Of a stretch of 64,000 bases of DNA, positions 8,138-16,621 are shown one piece after another. Numbering within the stretch: the first letter of the stretch is position 1; each line of letters opens with the position of its first letter. Position numbers and translations under genes: made by a program. Source of the DNA: CAWAWP01 sp963841205 (lineage in GTDB: Bacteria > Chloroflexota > Ktedonobacteria > Ktedonobacterales > JADMIN01). The notes under the pieces are model-generated. The model was given only the letters and a program-made list of their open reading frames with translations, searched no databases and was not told where the DNA came from. The stretch lies in contig CAWJCH010000003.1 in the NCBI GenBank assembly GCA_963841205.1, forward strand, positions 372,001 to 436,000, read 5' to 3'.

Positions 8138-9301
8138 ATGGAAGCTCGGCTGATCGAGGATCGCGCGCTGTGGAACCGCTTCGTGGCGGCCTCGGCGACC
8201 GGGCACCTCACCCAGACCTACGAGTGGCCGGAAAATTCAGGCGAGGCGGCGGGGACCGGCTCGCTGCGCGCGGGCGTGGTGGAGAATGGGCAGTTGGTGG
8301 CGGCGATGCTGCTGGTGCGGAGCAAGGCCAGCGGGCTGCGCGCGCCGTTCTTCTACGCGCCGCGCGGTCCCGTCTGCGACGATCCGAACTCGCTGGCGCT
8401 GCCGCTGCTGATCCAGTTCGCCAGGCGCGAGGCTCGCCAGCGCGGCGGGTTCATGATCCGCGCGGAGCCGAACGTGGAGCAGAGCGATCCAGTGTGGCCG
8501 GGCGTGTTACAGCGGCTGGGGTTCCGGCCGACGACACACACGATCTACCTACGTGGCGCGTGGGTGACGGATCTGCGCCCCGATGAGGACGCGATGCTCG
8601 CCAATATGATGACGACGTGGCGGCAGAACATCCGCGCGGGGGGCCGCAAGGGGCTGACGGTGCGGCTCGGCACGACCGAGGCCGACCTCGACGCCTTCTA
8701 CAAGCTGTTGGTGGAGACGGGCGAGCGCGACAAGTTTTACGTCTACCCCAAGACGCTCTTCCGCGACATGCTGGAGCACTACTCGGCGGAGACGGCGGCG
8801 CGCGACGCCACGGCGCAGATGGCACTGCTGCTGGCCGAGCACGAGGGGACGCCGATCGCGGCGTCGACTGTGGCCGTGTTGGGGACGTGGTCGTGGAACT
8901 TGCACAGCGGCTCGTCGGGGCAGACGGAGCATCGCAAGCTGCGCCCCAACTACCTGCTGCAATGGGAGTGCATGCGCTGGGCCAAGGCGCAGGGCGCGGA
9001 GTATTACGACTGGCGCACGATCCCGGACGTGCTGAAACCCGGCGAGGAGCTGTACGGGGTCTACGAGTTCAAGCGCGGCTTCGGCGGCTTCGAGCGGCGC
9101 GTGCTGCCGACGCAGGATCTGCCGCTGCGCCCGCTGCTCTACTGGCCGTACACCACCGCCGTCGCGCTGCGGCGGGAGCGACAGAAGCGCAAGCGTCAAG
9201 CTTTCGAGCGGCGGAGAGAGCGGAAGAATTCATCACAGAGGTCTCGGACGGCAGAGCGAGAGACGCAGGCTAGCGCACAGGAGCCAGTCGCCTCGGCATA
9301 G
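8138..9301 (+). CDS. FemAB-family peptidyltransferase, copy 1
   Basis: A 387-residue member of the Fem/MurM family, which uses aminoacyl-tRNA to add amino acids to the peptide of lipid II and so build peptidoglycan cross-bridges. It consists of two GNAT-like folds. Conserved pieces include LTQTYEW near the start, FYAPRGPV, W-R-x-N-I-R-x-G-GRKG before the second domain, and the C-terminal LLAEHEGTPIAASTVAVLG…LLQWECMRWAKAQGAEYYDW. A basic tail follows (RRERQKRKRQ). The ATG at 8138 has GGAGA upstream. A homologous gene follows within 60 bp, so the two form a duplicated operon. The amino acid added cannot be read from the sequence. Confidence 0.9.
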   Translation: MEARLIEDRALWNRFVAASATGHLTQTYEWPENSGEAAGTGSLRAGVVENGQLVAAMLLVRSKASGLRAPFFYAPRGPVCDDPNSLALPLLIQFARREARQRGGFMIRAEPNVEQSDPVWPGVLQRLGFRPTTHTIYLRGAWVTDLRPDEDAMLANMMTTWRQNIRAGGRKGLTVRLGTTEADLDAFYKLLVETGERDKFYVYPKTLFRDMLEHYSAETAARDATAQMALLLAEHEGTPIAASTVAVLGTWSWNLHSGSSGQTEHRKLRPNYLLQWECMRWAKAQGAEYYDWRTIPDVLKPGEELYGVYEFKRGFGGFERRVLPTQDLPLRPLLYWPYTTAVALRRERQKRKRQAFERRRERKNSSQRSRTAERETQASAQEPVASA

Positions 9302-9359
9302 CGCCCACCACTGGGCGCCTTATCGTCCCGCATTAATCATCGTGCTAGGACAGAGTCGC

Positions 9360-10508
9360 ATGCGCGTCGAGATCGTCACCGACCCAGAGGTGTGGAACCG
9401 CTTCGTCGAGGCGTCGCCCACCGGTAACATCACGCAGACATATGAATGGGGCGAGCTGCGCGACGCGCTCGGCGGCGACGTGCTGCGACTGGGCGCGTTC
9501 GAGGGCGGCGAGCTACGCGGGACGATGCTGGTGGTGATCGGGCGCGCGCCGGTGCTGCGGCGTCCGTACCTCTACGCGCCGCGCGGGCCGGTGGTGAATG
9601 ATGCGAGCGATCCGGCGCTGGCGGCGCTCTGCGCCGAGGCCGAGCAGCGGGGACGCAAGCGCGGCGCGTTCACGCTGAAGGTCGAGCCGAGCGTGGCGGA
9701 TGGCGACGCCGCTTGGCTGGCGGCGCTGCGGCGGCTTGGTTTCCGCCGCAATCCCTTCGCGACGCATCCCCGGCGCTCGTGGCTGCTCGACATCCGACCG
9801 AGCGAGGCCGATCTGCTGGCCGGGATGAAGGAGAAGTGGCGCTATAACATCCGCCTGGCGGGGCGCAAGGGCGTGGTGGTGCGCGAGGCTACGACGCCGC
9901 AGGATGTGGACACGTTCTACACGCTCTATCAGGAGACGGCGGCGCGCGACGGCTTCTTCATCCACCCCAAGCAGCACTACGCGGACATCCTGCGGCTCTA
10001 CGGCGCGCGCGATGCGGGGGTGCTGCTGCTGGCGGAGTACGAGGGCACACCCATCGCCGGGCTGGTGGCGCTGAAGTGCGGTCCCGTCGCCACGTATATG
10101 TTCGGCGCGTCGTCGAACGCGGAGCGCAACCGCATGCCGAATCACCTCTGCCAGTGGACGGCGATCCAGTGGGCGAAGGCGCGTGGCTGCACCACCTACG
10201 ACTTCCGCGCCATCGCCGAGGTGCTGGACCCGCAGGAAGACCTCTACAGCCTCTTCACCTATAAGCAGGGCTTCGGCGGCTATTCGGTGCTTAGCCTGGA
10301 GACGCATGACAAGCCGCTCAACGCGCCGATCTACTGGCTCTACCAGCGCTCGTTGGCCGTCAAGCGCGCACGCGACCGGCGGCGCCACCTCGCGGAGCTG
10401 CGCGCTCGCGAACGTCCCTCCGCCGACGCGAAGGGCGAGAAGGAGGCGGGTGGTAAGCCTCGGGAGGATGCCAGGCCCGCCACGGCAGTCGCCGGCGCGT
10501 CAGGTTGA
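9360..10508 (+). CDS. FemAB-family peptidyltransferase, copy 2
   Basis: A 382-residue paralogue of the gene just upstream, with the same blocks: ITQTYEWGELRDAL, YLYAPRGPV, KWRYNIRLAGRKG and LLLAEYEGTPIAGLVALK…LCQWTAIQWAKARGCTTYDF. In organisms with branched bridges such pairs add successive residues (compare FemA and FemB). Here the two proteins could add the first and second residue of a bridge, which is an inference. Its C-terminus ends in a charged, probably disordered tail rich in Glu, Lys and Ala. The start at 9360 is supported by AGGA about 8 bases upstream. Confidence 0.9.
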   Translation: MRVEIVTDPEVWNRFVEASPTGNITQTYEWGELRDALGGDVLRLGAFEGGELRGTMLVVIGRAPVLRRPYLYAPRGPVVNDASDPALAALCAEAEQRGRKRGAFTLKVEPSVADGDAAWLAALRRLGFRRNPFATHPRRSWLLDIRPSEADLLAGMKEKWRYNIRLAGRKGVVVREATTPQDVDTFYTLYQETAARDGFFIHPKQHYADILRLYGARDAGVLLLAEYEGTPIAGLVALKCGPVATYMFGASSNAERNRMPNHLCQWTAIQWAKARGCTTYDFRAIAEVLDPQEDLYSLFTYKQGFGGYSVLSLETHDKPLNAPIYWLYQRSLAVKRARDRRRHLAELRARERPSADAKGEKEAGGKPREDARPATAVAGASG

Positions 10509-10637
10509 TCCGGCGCTACGCGGGAGCGCGTACACGCCGGTCATGTGGTGGAACTCATCGCATAGTCGCAATGCGCAGCAAGCAGGGATGGCACCGCCCA
10601 CTTTGAACAAACGTGAGCAGTGCCGATAGCGGCCACG

Positions 10638-12959
10638 CTACGGTCGTGGGATGCCGCGCCAGCCCCGCATGCCAGGGAACCACCAATTTGCGCGACCCAA
10701 CAAGCGCATGACCGATGGCACGAGCAGCGACCGCACCAGGAAGGCATCTACGAAGACGGCCACCGCGAGTCCAAGCCCCACCTCTTGGGTCTGGCTGATG
10801 CTCGTGAAGATGAAGGAGCCGGCGACAATGATGAAGAGCAACGCGGCGCTCGTCACGACACTCCCGCTGTGTTCCAAGCCGTGCGCCACCGCCGTCACAT
10901 TGTCGCCCGAACTGCGCCATTCTTCGCGCATGCGGCTGACCAAAAAGACCTCGTAATCCATCGACAACCCGAAGAGGAGGCAGAACATCAAGATCGGGAT
11001 GGTGTTGTCCACCGACCCGTTAGCAGTGAAGTTGAGCTGCTCTTGCAGATGCCCCTGCTGGAAGACGAAGACCATCGCGCCGAAGGCCGCGCTGACCGAG
11101 AGGCCCGTCATGATCACCGCTTTTAGCGGCAAGAGCAACGAGCGCAGCATGATCATCAGCAGTACGTAGGTAGCGATGAGAATGAAGAGCACCGTCAGCG
11201 GAAAGTTGCCGTAGATGACGCTGTTGAGGTCGACCGACTGGGCCTGCGTGCCCCCCACGATGATCGACAGCCCACGCGCTGCCGGCCCTGTGTCGTGACG
11301 CAGGAGCGTGAGCAATTGCTTGCTGGCCGCCGTGTCAATCCCTGAGTCGGATGACACCGTCAGGATGGTGGCATCGTTCGCCGTCGTCGCCTGCACCAGT
11401 TGCACCAAGCTGGGCACCTGCTCATACGCACCACTGCTGTACAGGCCGATAAGTTGCGCGCTTGAAGGAGTCGCCTGGCCCGCCGTCGCCGGTATGCTGG
11501 TGAGGCCGATTACGCTCGTCACGTGCGACTGCTGGGCGATCCACTGCGACAAGCTCGCCACCCTCTCCAGATTCGAGCTGGTGAGGATTATTGACCCATC
11601 CGGCGAGTGGGCGATGACGGTGAAGGTATTTGAGCTGAATGAGCCATAGCTGGTTGTCAAGGTCGTCAACGCCTGGCGCGCCTGCGAGTCTTTCGGTAGC
11701 GAAGTGACTCCCGCCGAACCGATGTTGAGTTGCGTCACCGGTGCGGCCAGCACTCCCACGATCGCGAGCACGAGCACGATGAAGACGAAGGGAACGCGCA
11801 TCTCGGCCTGCGCCAGCCAGTGCCAGAAGCCGCGCTGGATATCCTGCTTGGGATGAGGCAGGGTCAATCGCCAGAGCAGCGGCACCCGCAGTGCGTTGAC
11901 GCGAGGCCCCGCGATACTGAGCACTGCAGGCAGTAGAGTCAGCGCCGCCAGCGCGGAGCAGCCTACGGTTACCGCTCCCCCGATCCCGATCGCCGTCATA
12001 AATGGGGTGCGCAGCAAGAAGAGTCCCGCGAACCCAATCATGACGGTGATGGCGCTGAACAGAATCGCCTCGCCGGCGGTGGCCAAGGTGCGCCCGATAG
12101 CCTCATCCCCCACGTGGCCCAACGCCATCTCCTCACGATAACGGCGAACAATGAAGAGGCTATAGTCTATCGAGATGCCCAGACCCATGATCGTCGCGAT
12201 GTTCAGCACAAAGATGTTGAGCGGAACGATGGCATTGATTACCGTCATCAGGGCCAGCGCCACAGGCAGTGCGAACAGAGCCAGTCCGAGAGGCATCGCC
12301 GCTGCGATCAGCGTGCCAAAGACGACCAGCAACACCAGCAGCGTGATGGGCAGGGAAACGGCCTCGACGTGTTCGAGATCGTGCGAGGCAGTTTGCGTCA
12401 GTTCGCTGTCCACCACCGCTGTGCCGGTGAGCGCCGCCGTGGCAGGGCCAGCAGTAGGGAGAAGCTTCTGGAAATCGGGGACGACCTTTGCGGTCGTCTC
12501 GTCATCTTGGTTGAACCCGACCATGACGAATGTGGTATGACCGTCGGCGGCGGGAGCTTGTTGTTGAGCGCTGACGACGTGTGTGACCCCTTGCGCCCTG
12601 TTGATGAAGCCCTGAATCTCCGCCTGATACGTCGTGTCGGTGACGACTGCGCTCGTGGAGCGAAAGACCACTAAGACCTGGGATTGTGGCTGGTGAAAGG
12701 TCCCCACGAGCTGTTGGCTGACGTGGGCCGACTCGGTATCGCTTGGCTGCGCGATGCTGGATTGCAGCTTGCTCGAGATCGTTGCAGCGAAGGGCACACT
12801 TGCTCCCAAGGCAAGTATCCAGAAGACGAGGATGAACCAGCGTGCGCGATGGATGAAGCGGCCATAGTGCATCACGAATGAGCGATCACGAGGGGGCTGT
12901 TGGGTATGCGCGTCTCCTGCGGGAAGGCTTGACGGGCCTGAAGGCGAGACCGTTTGCAT
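10638..12959 (-). CDS. MMPL/RND-family membrane transporter
   Basis: A 773-residue MMPL exporter unlike the first one in detail but with the same duplicated plan. One helix lies at residues about 38-60, then an extracytoplasmic domain, a five-helix block ending in ISIDYSLFIVRRYREE (about 256), a second loop domain, and a second block with GLSMDYEVFLVSRMREE (about 666). The start at 12959 is supported by AGGAG nine bases upstream. A TetR gene is transcribed divergently 209 bp away, a common arrangement in which the repressor controls the exporter. The likely cargo is a hydrophobic compound, not identifiable here. Confidence 0.92.
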   Translation of the reverse strand: MQTVSPSGPSSLPAGDAHTQQPPRDRSFVMHYGRFIHRARWFILVFWILALGASVPFAATISSKLQSSIAQPSDTESAHVSQQLVGTFHQPQSQVLVVFRSTSAVVTDTTYQAEIQGFINRAQGVTHVVSAQQQAPAADGHTTFVMVGFNQDDETTAKVVPDFQKLLPTAGPATAALTGTAVVDSELTQTASHDLEHVEAVSLPITLLVLLVVFGTLIAAAMPLGLALFALPVALALMTVINAIVPLNIFVLNIATIMGLGISIDYSLFIVRRYREEMALGHVGDEAIGRTLATAGEAILFSAITVMIGFAGLFLLRTPFMTAIGIGGAVTVGCSALAALTLLPAVLSIAGPRVNALRVPLLWRLTLPHPKQDIQRGFWHWLAQAEMRVPFVFIVLVLAIVGVLAAPVTQLNIGSAGVTSLPKDSQARQALTTLTTSYGSFSSNTFTVIAHSPDGSIILTSSNLERVASLSQWIAQQSHVTSVIGLTSIPATAGQATPSSAQLIGLYSSGAYEQVPSLVQLVQATTANDATILTVSSDSGIDTAASKQLLTLLRHDTGPAARGLSIIVGGTQAQSVDLNSVIYGNFPLTVLFILIATYVLLMIMLRSLLLPLKAVIMTGLSVSAAFGAMVFVFQQGHLQEQLNFTANGSVDNTIPILMFCLLFGLSMDYEVFLVSRMREEWRSSGDNVTAVAHGLEHSGSVVTSAALLFIIVAGSFIFTSISQTQEVGLGLAVAVFVDAFLVRSLLVPSVMRLLGRANWWFPGMRGWRGIPRP

Positions 12960-13013
12960 TGCCAGACGCTCCTAACGATATGCAATAATGCTATATTATG
13001 GCGCAAAAGATAT

Positions 13014-13042
13014 TTGATGACTATTTTGATTCATGGTATAGC
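13014..13042 (+). promoter_or_regulatory. Promoter TTGATG-N17-TATAGC for the TetR gene
   Basis: The boxes lie at 13014-13019 and 13037-13042 in the AT-rich divergent region between the MMPL and TetR genes. A second possible -10, TATAGT, follows at 13044. An ATAAT-N5-ATTAT dyad on the MMPL side could be part of an operator. Confidence 0.45.
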
Positions 13043-13113
13043 GTATAGTAACGGTGGCGGCGGGAGATTTGCAATAGGTTATGCATCCTGCTATTCTGCC
13101 CAGATAGGCCGCT

Positions 13114-13125
13114 TGCCATATGGCA
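13114..13125. promoter_or_regulatory. Perfect palindrome TGCCATATGGCA, possible TetR operator
   Basis: A 12-bp perfect palindrome about 45 bp before the TetR start. TetR dimers bind short palindromes in divergent regions, so this is a candidate site. It is a single site and could be chance. Confidence 0.35.
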
Positions 13126-13168
13126 CGCATCGAGAGCCACATGGCCAGGGGGAAGGGAGCCCGAGCAT

Positions 13169-13723
13169 ATGGCGATAGCTGATCGACGGGTGAAGCGCAC
13201 ACAGCGCCTCCTCGCCGAAGCATTGATCAGCCTCACGCTAGAAAAGGGCTATGATGCGGTCCTAATTCGCGATATTACCGAGCGCGCGGACGTTGCGTAC
13301 GCCACCTTCTTCCGGCATTATGACGACAAGGACGCCCTGCTTGACGAAGTGGTGGACGTGATCCTCGATGACATGGCGCATCTCTTGCGACCGGGGCCAG
13401 CGGCGGAGAGACGCCAAGCACTGGTAGGTAGCCAGATATTTGAGTACGTACAGGCGCACAGCGAACTCTGTCGCGTCTTGCTCGGCAGTCGTGGCAAGGC
13501 CCGCTTGATTGAGATGTTGCAAACCACCAAACAGGATCTTCCCCACCTCAACACGAGCAGCCAGATTCCCCAAGAGATCGCCAACTATCACTTCATGTCG
13601 GCGGGGATTGAGTTGATTCAATGGTGGCTCGACCATGGTATGCCGTATCCTCCAGAGCAGATGGGGCAGATCTTCGCCACCTTGGTTCTCTCGCCACAGC
13701 AAGCACTGTCCGGCCCATCCTGA
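13169..13723 (+). CDS. TetR-family transcriptional regulator
   Basis: A 184-residue TetR-type repressor. The N-terminal HTH is clear: TQRLLAEALISLTLEKGYDAVLIRDITERADVAYATFFRHYDDKDALL, with the family's 'T-x-Y/F-x-H-F/Y-x-x-K' end of the recognition helix. The C-terminal half (residues about 75-184) is a helical ligand and dimer domain without specific similarity that I recognise. GGGAG precedes the ATG. Transcribed divergently from an MMPL exporter, it probably represses that gene and itself, with induction by the exported compound. Confidence 0.92.
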   Translation: MAIADRRVKRTQRLLAEALISLTLEKGYDAVLIRDITERADVAYATFFRHYDDKDALLDEVVDVILDDMAHLLRPGPAAERRQALVGSQIFEYVQAHSELCRVLLGSRGKARLIEMLQTTKQDLPHLNTSSQIPQEIANYHFMSAGIELIQWWLDHGMPYPPEQMGQIFATLVLSPQQALSGPS

Positions 13724-14015
13724 TGGAGCGCATCGTTGGGCACGCCTAGGGTTAGGTAGCCATAGGGCATCTGCGAGAGCATGTGACCATCGGGGCGCGT
13801 CACGCGGTTGTATAGCTAGAGCACGGTCTGGACGAGCAGCTCGGCGAGGCGCTGAGAGGCTTTGAGTTGAACGCGGACGAATCTGGTACGCATCCTGCTG
13901 GAAGGATGCGGCAGAGTCGAAGGGCGTCCTCAGCGGCGCCGGCGCAAGAGGCGAGTCCGCCGCGGTGGGGTGCAGCGTTGACAGGCGTGGCGGGCTCCAG
14001 GCTAAAGGAAATACC
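13724..14015. other. No intact gene; possible gene remnant
   Basis: About 290 bp without a confident gene. On the minus strand, around 13740-13890, a short peptide-like stretch (QRLAELLVQTVL, stop, LYNRVTRPDGHML) could be a decayed coding fragment, but I recognise no family. A CGCATCC/GGATGCG hairpin lies at 13889-13910. Confidence 0.35.
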
Positions 14016-14420
14016 GTGACAAAGCGTATCCTTGTCGTTGATGATCGAGCAGAGCTCCTCGATCTGCTACGGCGCGTGCTCGAGCTGGAGGATGAGGCCT
14101 ATAAGGTCTCCGTCCTGCGGCAGGGCGACGGCGCGGTGGACAATATCCGCGAGAACCCGCCGGACCTGGTGATCCTCGATCTGAAGCTCGCCGATGCGAA
14201 CGGTATGGACATCCTGCAAGAGCTGCGGGCCAGCGCCAACACCGCCGACATCCCCGTGATCGTCTACACGGCGGCGGTGATAGAGGCCGAGTCGGTGGCG
14301 CGGCTGATCTCCGGCAATCCCACACGCTACAACAACGTCGCGGTATTGCAGAAGCCGTTCGAGCTGGATGCCCTGCTGGAACGCGTCCAGGTGGTGCTGG
14401 GCGTCGAGCAACCGACGTAA
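14016..14420 (+). CDS. Single-domain response regulator (receiver)
   Basis: A 134-residue CheY-like receiver with no output domain. The acidic pair is in RILVVDDRAELL, the phospho-acceptor Asp is in LVILDLKLADANGMDIL, the Thr/Ser position is in VIVYTAAV, and the conserved Lys is in LQKPFELDALL. All phosphorylation residues are present. The GTG at 14016 has AAGGAA at 14005-14010. It probably relays a signal from an unlinked histidine kinase by protein contact. A small YtxH gene follows 88 bp later on the same strand and may share the transcript up to the terminator at 14841. Confidence 0.9.
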   Translation: MTKRILVVDDRAELLDLLRRVLELEDEAYKVSVLRQGDGAVDNIRENPPDLVILDLKLADANGMDILQELRASANTADIPVIVYTAAVIEAESVARLISGNPTRYNNVAVLQKPFELDALLERVQVVLGVEQPT

Positions 14421-14508
14421 CCGCGCGCCGGCCTGGCGTCGGCGCCCCGTGTGTGGTATGGAAATGTCGATCGAAGCATGCGGAGGGAATGAGGGAGGAA
14501 ACGGGGCC

Positions 14509-14817
14509 ATGGCGAAACGAGACAGTGGCGACAAGCGGAAGAAGTCCGGCTCGGGCTTTTTCTGGGGATTGGTCTTCGGCATCGCCGTCGGGGCGGCGCT
14601 GGCGATCCTCTTCGCGCCGCAGAGTGGCGAGGAGACGCGCGACCAGCTCAACGATCAGCTTCCCGAGCTGACGAAGCGCGGCCAGCTGCGCTACGATGAG
14701 ATCCGCTCGCAGTTCCGCGAACGCTTCGGCGATGCCTTCGCGTTGGGCCGCGAGGCCGGCGACCAGGCCAAGAACGAAGTGCTCAGCCGCTACAGCCGCG
14801 CCAAGAACGCGCAGTAG
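14509..14817 (+). CDS. YtxH-domain small membrane protein
   Basis: A 102-residue protein. A basic N-terminus (about residues 1-14) precedes a single glycine-rich membrane segment (FFWGLVFGIAVGAALAILFAPQSG), then the YtxH hallmark 'FAPQSGEETRDQL'. A charged helical tail (about residues 45-100) is likely coiled coil. YtxH proteins are general-stress membrane proteins in Gram-positive bacteria; their biochemical role is not known. GGAGG lies 10 bases before the ATG. A strong terminator follows the stop codon. Confidence 0.85.
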   Translation: MAKRDSGDKRKKSGSGFFWGLVFGIAVGAALAILFAPQSGEETRDQLNDQLPELTKRGQLRYDEIRSQFRERFGDAFALGREAGDQAKNEVLSRYSRAKNAQ

Positions 14818-14840
14818 CCGGGGGCACAGGAACGAACGCA

Positions 14841-14876
14841 AAGGGACGTGTCCGCGGCGGACACGTCCCTTTTTTG
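14841..14876 (+). terminator. Rho-independent terminator
   Basis: Perfect complementary arms (AAGGGACGTGTCCGC and its complement) around a very short loop, followed by six T. It ends the transcript of the receiver/YtxH genes and may also protect the convergent oxidoreductase gene. Confidence 0.93.
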
Positions 14877-14932
14877 TACTGAGCTCGCTCAAGGTGTGCG
14901 CGGAGCATGCCGTTACCATCGCCGCCACAGCG

Positions 14933-15904
14933 TCACGGGACGTTGACGAGGCGCTTGCCGTGCAGTTCGCTGCGCTTCCAGGTGCGCTCGATGTCCTTGA
15001 GAGGCACCGGCTCGACCTCGGCGTGGAGCTTGCCCGCGCGTATCCAGTCCCAGACCTGCGCCGTGCCCTCGCCGAGGGCCTCCGGCGTGAGGCCCGCGCC
15101 GCCGCCGATGATCTCGAGGCCCGAGGTCCGCAGCGTGTCGGCGGAGAGGGAGATGTTGGGGCTCGCCGCCTCGCCGATCTGCACCAGGCGTACTCGCTGG
15201 CGCGCGAAGGAGAGCTTGTCGGGCACGAGGGCGCCCAGCAGCAGCTCGGTCGGGTGGCCCCAGAGGAAGTCGAGGATGACGGCATAGCCTGCGTCGCCAG
15301 CCTCGCGCTTGAGGGCCTCGGTGACTCTGCTGTCGGGCTGTTTGAGGTCAATCACAGCGTCGGCGCCAAGGTCGCGCAGCGAGGCCAGCGCGTCCGCATC
15401 GCGTCCCGTGCCGACGATGCGTCCCGCGCCGAGCAGCCTGGCGACCTGGACGGCGAGCTTCCCGGCGAAGCCCGTCGCGCCGTTGATGAGCAGCGTCTCG
15501 TCCGGTTGGAGGCGAGCGCCCCATTTGAGCGGGAAGAGCGCCGTCAGCGTGGAGCCCGGAACGGAGGCAGCCGTCACGGCGTCGATGCCGTCAGGGATCG
15601 GCACATATGCCCCGTCAGGGATGACCGCCAGCTCGGCCATCGCGCCATACGGCGGTTTCATGCCGCCGAAGCCGATCAGCCGCCCGTCCTCCTGCGCCCC
15701 GATGCCGTCGGAGCCAAGGATCGCGGGGAGCCGCGGGAGGAACTGCTTGGTGGCGAAGTGTGAGCCGCGCGCCATCGCGCGATCGATGTTCTCCAGCGCG
15801 ACCGCCTTCACCCGCACGGTGATCTCGCCTTCGCCTGGGGTGGGCGTGGCAAAGTCCTCATACTTCGGGGCTTTGCCAAACTTGTGGAGTACCGCTGCTT
15901 TCAC
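14933..15904 (-). CDS. Zinc-type alcohol dehydrogenase / quinone oxidoreductase
   Basis: A 323-residue medium-chain dehydrogenase/reductase. An N-terminal GroES-like domain (about 1-120) is followed by an NAD(P)-binding Rossmann domain (about 125-260) with the site NGATGFAGKLAVQVARLLGAGRIVGTGR. The structural and catalytic zinc cysteines are absent, as in NADPH:quinone oxidoreductases and related enone reductases. The GTG at 15904 has GAGGGAA upstream; an ATG at 15934 would lie in the promoter region. A divergent MarR gene and two GTTTC…GAAAC inverted repeats in the gap suggest induction by an electrophile or quinone. The substrate is inferred only at class level. Confidence 0.88.
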   Translation of the reverse strand: MKAAVLHKFGKAPKYEDFATPTPGEGEITVRVKAVALENIDRAMARGSHFATKQFLPRLPAILGSDGIGAQEDGRLIGFGGMKPPYGAMAELAVIPDGAYVPIPDGIDAVTAASVPGSTLTALFPLKWGARLQPDETLLINGATGFAGKLAVQVARLLGAGRIVGTGRDADALASLRDLGADAVIDLKQPDSRVTEALKREAGDAGYAVILDFLWGHPTELLLGALVPDKLSFARQRVRLVQIGEAASPNISLSADTLRTSGLEIIGGGAGLTPEALGEGTAQVWDWIRAGKLHAEVEPVPLKDIERTWKRSELHGKRLVNVP

Positions 15905-15937
15905 GTGGTGTTCCCTCTCTTGCTTCGGGCGCATTAT

Positions 15938-15951
15938 GTTTCTATGGAAAC
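15938..15951. promoter_or_regulatory. Operator candidate 1, GTTTC-N4-GAAAC
   Basis: An inverted repeat that overlaps the -10 region of the oxidoreductase promoter. Its twin lies about 45 bp away, roughly four helical turns. Likely bound by the divergent MarR protein (inference). Confidence 0.6.
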
Positions 15952-15978
15952 CATACTACACGACACGCGTCCCGTCAA
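15950..15978 (-). promoter_or_regulatory. Promoter TTGACG-N17-TATGGT for the oxidoreductase
   Basis: The -35 box is at 15973-15978 and the -10 box at 15950-15955 on the minus strand, with ideal spacing. The two inverted repeats flank and overlap it, so repressor binding would block RNA polymerase. Confidence 0.65.
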
Positions 15979-15982
15979 CATT

Positions 15983-15995
15983 GTTTCGAGGAAAC
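15983..15995. promoter_or_regulatory. Operator candidate 2, GTTTC-GAG-GAAAC
   Basis: Second copy of the inverted repeat, just upstream of the oxidoreductase -35 box and upstream of the MarR gene's likely -10 (TATACT at 16018-16023). Confidence 0.6.
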
Positions 15996-16039
15996 TATTT
16001 CGCGCGGACGGCTCTGCTATACTTGCGGGATAGGGGCGT

Positions 16040-16621
16040 TTGGATGTGAATCTCGGTGGCGCGATGTCCGTTGATGGGAAGAATCCAGATCAAGCGCGGG
16101 AGGCCGTGGAGGCGCTTTCCACGGAGATCCTGGCGCTGCTCGGGAGGGTCTCGGAGCAGTTCGATTCAGGGGAGTCGGAGCAGTGGCGCTGGTTTGAGGA
16201 GCATGCGCCGGATGCTTCGCTCGTCGAGATCCTGCGCGACGCGACGATGACGGCGATGCGCGTGCTGGGCGCCATCGGGCAGTCCGGCCTGATCAACGGC
16301 ATCACCATCTCTGAGCGCTACGCGATCCCGAAGGGGACGGTATCGAAGGTGACGCGGCGGCTGATGGCGCAGGGGTTGGTCGTCAGCGAGTCGCTGCCGA
16401 ACAACAAGAAGGAGATCCTGTTCCGCCTGACGCCGCTCGGCAAGCAGCTCAATGACCTTCATCAGCGGTTCGACGGGCTGATGGAGCGCGGGTTCAGGCA
16501 GTTCTTGCGGCGCTATACACCTGACGAGCTGATGCTGATCGCGCGCATCCTGCGCGACGCGACCGAGGCGTCGTTCCTGGACCTCGGTGTTTCGGGCGGC
16601 GCGCAGGAGCGGTCCGGTTAG
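16040..16621 (+). CDS. MarR-family transcriptional regulator
   Basis: A 193-residue winged-helix protein, longer than usual at the N-terminus (about 60 residues of helix before the HTH). The recognition part is NGITISERYAIPKGTVSKVTRRLMAQGLV, followed by a wing with LPNNKKEILFRLTPLGKQL. An ATG at 16064 is an alternative start. It is transcribed divergently from the quinone oxidoreductase, and the gap holds two matching inverted repeats, so it probably represses that gene and itself. It ends 4 bp inside the convergent EamA gene. Confidence 0.88.
   Translation: MDVNLGGAMSVDGKNPDQAREAVEALSTEILALLGRVSEQFDSGESEQWRWFEEHAPDASLVEILRDATMTAMRVLGAIGQSGLINGITISERYAIPKGTVSKVTRRLMAQGLVVSESLPNNKKEILFRLTPLGKQLNDLHQRFDGLMERGFRQFLRRYTPDELMLIARILRDATEASFLDLGVSGGAQERSG

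Noticed and set aside
13618..13900. A small gene on the minus strand after the TetR gene
   Set aside because: It contains a stop and overlaps TetR. A remnant is possible but no family could be named.
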